From Nostoc sp. CHAB 5836 (GTDB lineage Bacteria; Cyanobacteriota; Cyanobacteriia; Cyanobacteriales; Nostocaceae), in assembly GCF_020829445.1 (NCBI RefSeq), contig NZ_JAIVFV010000005.1, positions 28,116-92,115 of the forward strand: 64,000 bases of DNA, read 5' to 3'. This document shows positions 62,501 to 64,000 of the stretch, in pieces (position 1 is the stretch's first letter; each line of letters opens with the position of its first letter). Made by a program: the position numbers and the translations under genes. Under the pieces are notes generated by a model. It was not told the DNA's origin. It made no database searches and saw only the letters and a list, made by a program, of their open reading frames with translations.

Positions 62501-64000
62501 GCATTCTCATCCAAAATACGTCTTATCAATCACAGGACGTAACACAAAAGATTTACTCAAAGAAATTGAATCTGCCCGCAAAGGTGTAAATAATGCTTTT
62601 GAAACCGGTACAGATTGGCAAACACCAATAGGAAGTTATTTCACGGCAAAACCATTAGGTAAAACTGGAGCAATTGCTTACGTTTACCCCGCAGCAGTCA
62701 ATTCTTATATCGGCATTGGTCGTACCGTCTTCCGCTTATTTCCGAAAGTCTTCGAGGACTTAAAAAGTAACAATCTCTACAACCGGGCTGCCGATGTTGA
62801 AAAGTTAGTTTATCCCAGAAGCTTGCCTAAATTGACAACTAGGCAACTAGAAACACTCGAAAAACAATTGTTAGATGATTCACTGGCAATGTTTGAAAGT
62901 GAAATTGCCTTTGCTAGATACATGACAGCAATTTTTCGAGATGATTTTCAAGTCAAGCCGCAATCCGTTTTTGGCTATAGCTTGGGTGAAACTAGTATGA
63001 TGGTTGCCCAAGGAGTTTGGAGTGATTTTGAGGGCGGAAGTAACACCTTAAACTCATCACCTTTATTTGGTGATAAATTATCTGGGCCAAAAAATGCTGT
63101 GCGTGAATATTGGGGATTAACCGATTCACCAAACAACAATTTTTGGAATACCTATGTTCTCATGGCTACACCATCTCAAGTTAGAGAATGCCTAAAACAT
63201 GAGAATCGTGTCTACTTAACGCAAATTAACACACCAGAAGAAGTATTAATTGCTGGAGATGATGCCGCCTGTAAGCGAGTGATAGCAACTTTAGGCTGCA
63301 ACGCCTTCCCCGCTCCCTTCGACCATGTGATACATTGTGAAGCGATGCGATCGCAGTACGAGGAAATTAAGAAAGTAAACACCTTGCCATCGCAAAATCT
63401 TCCCGGTATCGTTTTTTACTCAGCCGCCGATTATCAACCGATCGTACTTGATAGTGATGCGATCGCCGGAGGCGTTGGCGAAGCCATCGCCCATAACATC
63501 GCCAAAGGATTGTGCCAAGAACTTGATTTTCCGCAATTAGTTAATCGTGTCTACGGCGATGGAGTCAAAATATTTTTAGAAGCAGGTGCAGGTAACGTTT
63601 GTTCTCGATGGATTGATAAAATTCTCGACAACAAAGAACACATCACAGTCTCCCTGAATCGTCGAGGGATGGATGACCATGCTGCAATAGTCAAAGCATT
63701 AGCAAAACTACTCAGTCATCAAGTAAACCTGGATTTATCACCACTATATAGCAAAGCCCAAGAAACTGCTAATTCAAATAAAGCAACATTGAGAACAGTT
63801 ACCTTGGGTGGAAAAGCAATTGCTGCTACAATTTTGAGCGCAGAGAATCGCAAAATAGTTGAAGATATTAAGTGCGATGGCTTCGCCAACGCCAAGGGCG
63901 AACGCATACCCGAATTTTTAGATCTTAAACAAACAGAACCAGGAGTTTTAGTCTTAGCTGCCAATGATGATAATCGTCGTGAATTGGGAGATAGAATTGT
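59553..64000 (+). CDS. hglC: PfaC/HglC-like polyketide synthase: KS-CLF-AT-like, cut by the window end
   Basis: From GTG 59553 (MEKIAIIALSCLFPDAKNPDEYWQN) the frame stays open to the window end, at least 1482 residues. The KS (about 1-440) has Cys199 in DAACSSSFYA, His334 in CHATGT and His371 in KANTGHLLTAAG. A second KS-like domain (about 460-900) has Glu667 in VSAGENSAL at the Cys position, as in the chain-length factor of PfaC. From about 1030 an acyltransferase-like domain follows (GAIAYVYPAAVNSYIGIGRT; Ser1143 in GYSLGETSMM). The start has no ATG alternative nearby. The domain order fits HglC in the heterocyst glycolipid pathway; the name is by architecture and context. Confidence 0.85.
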   Translation, partial: MEKIAIIALSCLFPDAKNPDEYWQNIVNQKDSTSSATVEEIGVDPTIFHNPVKGTPDKTYSIKGGYIRNFQFNPSEYNLPSEFVAGLDNTFKWSLYAAKQAIVQSGYWGNQNFLAKCGVILGNLSFPTKLSNQVFSPIYQQSITPAVRELLQYEDFDLAAFPSETKSSLYNAMISGLPASIVAQAFSLSQVNLCLDAACSSSFYAIKLASHYLWSHKADVMLAGAISCADSLFVRMLFSGVQGYPENGISRPLDKSSRGLIPADGVGMVMLKRYSDAVRDGDNILAIICGNGLSNDGKGKHLLSPNSKGQVLAFERAYNEANFSPKTIDYLECHATGTLLGDTTEFNSIETFFGEHQAAPLVGSAKANTGHLLTAAGMVGLTKVILSMSHGIIPATMNVSESLASENSTIPADKIVRTATVWPNKNAPIKRAAISAFGFGGTNSHLILEQGNTTESVESTPPVPPTKVAIVGMDAFFGNCNGLDAFERSIYNGTQHFTSLPPQRWHGIENQENVLKEYGLADGKAPVGAYIKDFEIDTLSCKIPPNEIEKLNPQQLLLLKVSDRAVKDAKLQEGSNVAVIVAAETEFSVHQLQQRWNLSWQVKDGLLNQGISLPAQQLSQLETIIKDSIHQPVEIGEYVSHIANIMASRISALWNFTGPAFTVSAGENSALKALEVAQMLLATGEVDAVVVGAVDLAGGVENVLFRSQFAPINTGVNTLGYDQQANGWTVGEGAGAVVLKRYEAAKEDNERIYAVIDAMSFAQGNSTLSDALVKPDASAISNVCKQAFEMADIQPTEVNYVEVFGSGVPQEDEAEITGLLQAYPKVGNGLHCALGSVKANIGHTYTASGIASLIKTALCLYYRYIPATPKWSGVKTPQVWSGSPFYVAMESRPWFVDKGGTRRIAAINSMGIDGSYAHLILSEEPSQEERDNRYLQQMPFHLFPIAVSDRTTIPDLLNNLQHTIEASSSLLATASQTFATFEQHSHPKYVLSITGRNTKDLLKEIESARKGVNNAFETGTDWQTPIGSYFTAKPLGKTGAIAYVYPAAVNSYIGIGRTVFRLFPKVFEDLKSNNLYNRAADVEKLVYPRSLPKLTTRQLETLEKQLLDDSLAMFESEIAFARYMTAIFRDDFQVKPQSVFGYSLGETSMMVAQGVWSDFEGGSNTLNSSPLFGDKLSGPKNAVREYWGLTDSPNNNFWNTYVLMATPSQVRECLKHENRVYLTQINTPEEVLIAGDDAACKRVIATLGCNAFPAPFDHVIHCEAMRSQYEEIKKVNTLPSQNLPGIVFYSAADYQPIVLDSDAIAGGVGEAIAHNIAKGLCQELDFPQLVNRVYGDGVKIFLEAGAGNVCSRWIDKILDNKEHITVSLNRRGMDDHAAIVKALAKLLSHQVNLDLSPLYSKAQETANSNKATLRTVTLGGKAIAATILSAENRKIVEDIKCDGFANAKGERIPEFLDLKQTEPGVLVLAANDDNRRELGDRI

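Overview
The window is chromosomal DNA of a heterocyst-forming cyanobacterium of the Nostoc type. The evidence is psbN/psbH, frequent GCGATCGC (HIP1) octamers, tandem heptamer repeats of the AAATGAC/CAATGAC kind between genes, and a heterocyst-glycolipid (hgl) island at the right end. Species cannot be named from the sequence alone. No rRNA, tRNA or CRISPR array was seen.

Layout. 1-5.9 kb: 3' part of a GH38 alpha-mannosidase carrying in-frame repeats, divergent psbN/psbH, tatA, pth and an SPFH protein. 6.2-9 kb: folP, tpiA and a broken integrase. 9.3-14 kb: a membrane GTPase, then a MacB-type permease and its HlyD-type adaptor without an ATPase. 14.5-24.1 kb: a Uma2 nuclease, an SRPBCC protein, an MscS-like channel and a 1688-residue hybrid histidine kinase. 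24.6-31.2 kb: bioF, ruvA, a sucrose-phosphate phosphatase, xseB, xseA and dprA. 31.3-35.7 kb: a DUF1400-GDSL hydrolase, a YdcF-like protein, a DUF2301 membrane protein, a SAM hydroxide adenosyltransferase and a 51-residue protein downstream of a perfect NtcA-type box. 35.9-41.2 kb: a second Uma2 nuclease, a type II restriction-modification pair with a GNAT gene, and aspS. 41.6-64 kb: the hgl island.

How the island works together. On the minus strand are three glycosyltransferases, a sugar epimerase/reductase-like gene and the exporter pair hgdC/hgdB. Diverging from them across 1.7 kb are PfaA/PfaC-like polyketide synthase genes on the plus strand: KS-AT-ACP-ACP-KR(N half), then KR(C half)-DH, then KS-CLF-AT, which runs off the window. 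Together these would make the long-chain alcohol, glycosylate it and export it to the heterocyst glycolipid layer. The assignment rests on domain content and on remembered synteny with the Anabaena PCC 7120 hgl region.

The most striking feature outside the genes is the density of small non-coding repeats with inverted ends. At least eight families can be told apart. One (family 1, ends TAAGTAGGTCGGCGCAA) is seen about ten times, always with the same end facing the 3' end of a gene, and in three cases it supplies the stop codon. Another (family 2, ends CAATAC...GTATTG) is flanked by 10-bp target duplications and is found nested inside families 1 and 6. Repeat DNA has also entered coding sequence: it adds heptapeptide and Ser-Pro runs to the mannosidase, an acidic Gly-Asp tail to a glycosyltransferase and a new tail to XseA, and it separates the two halves of the HglE ketoreductase.
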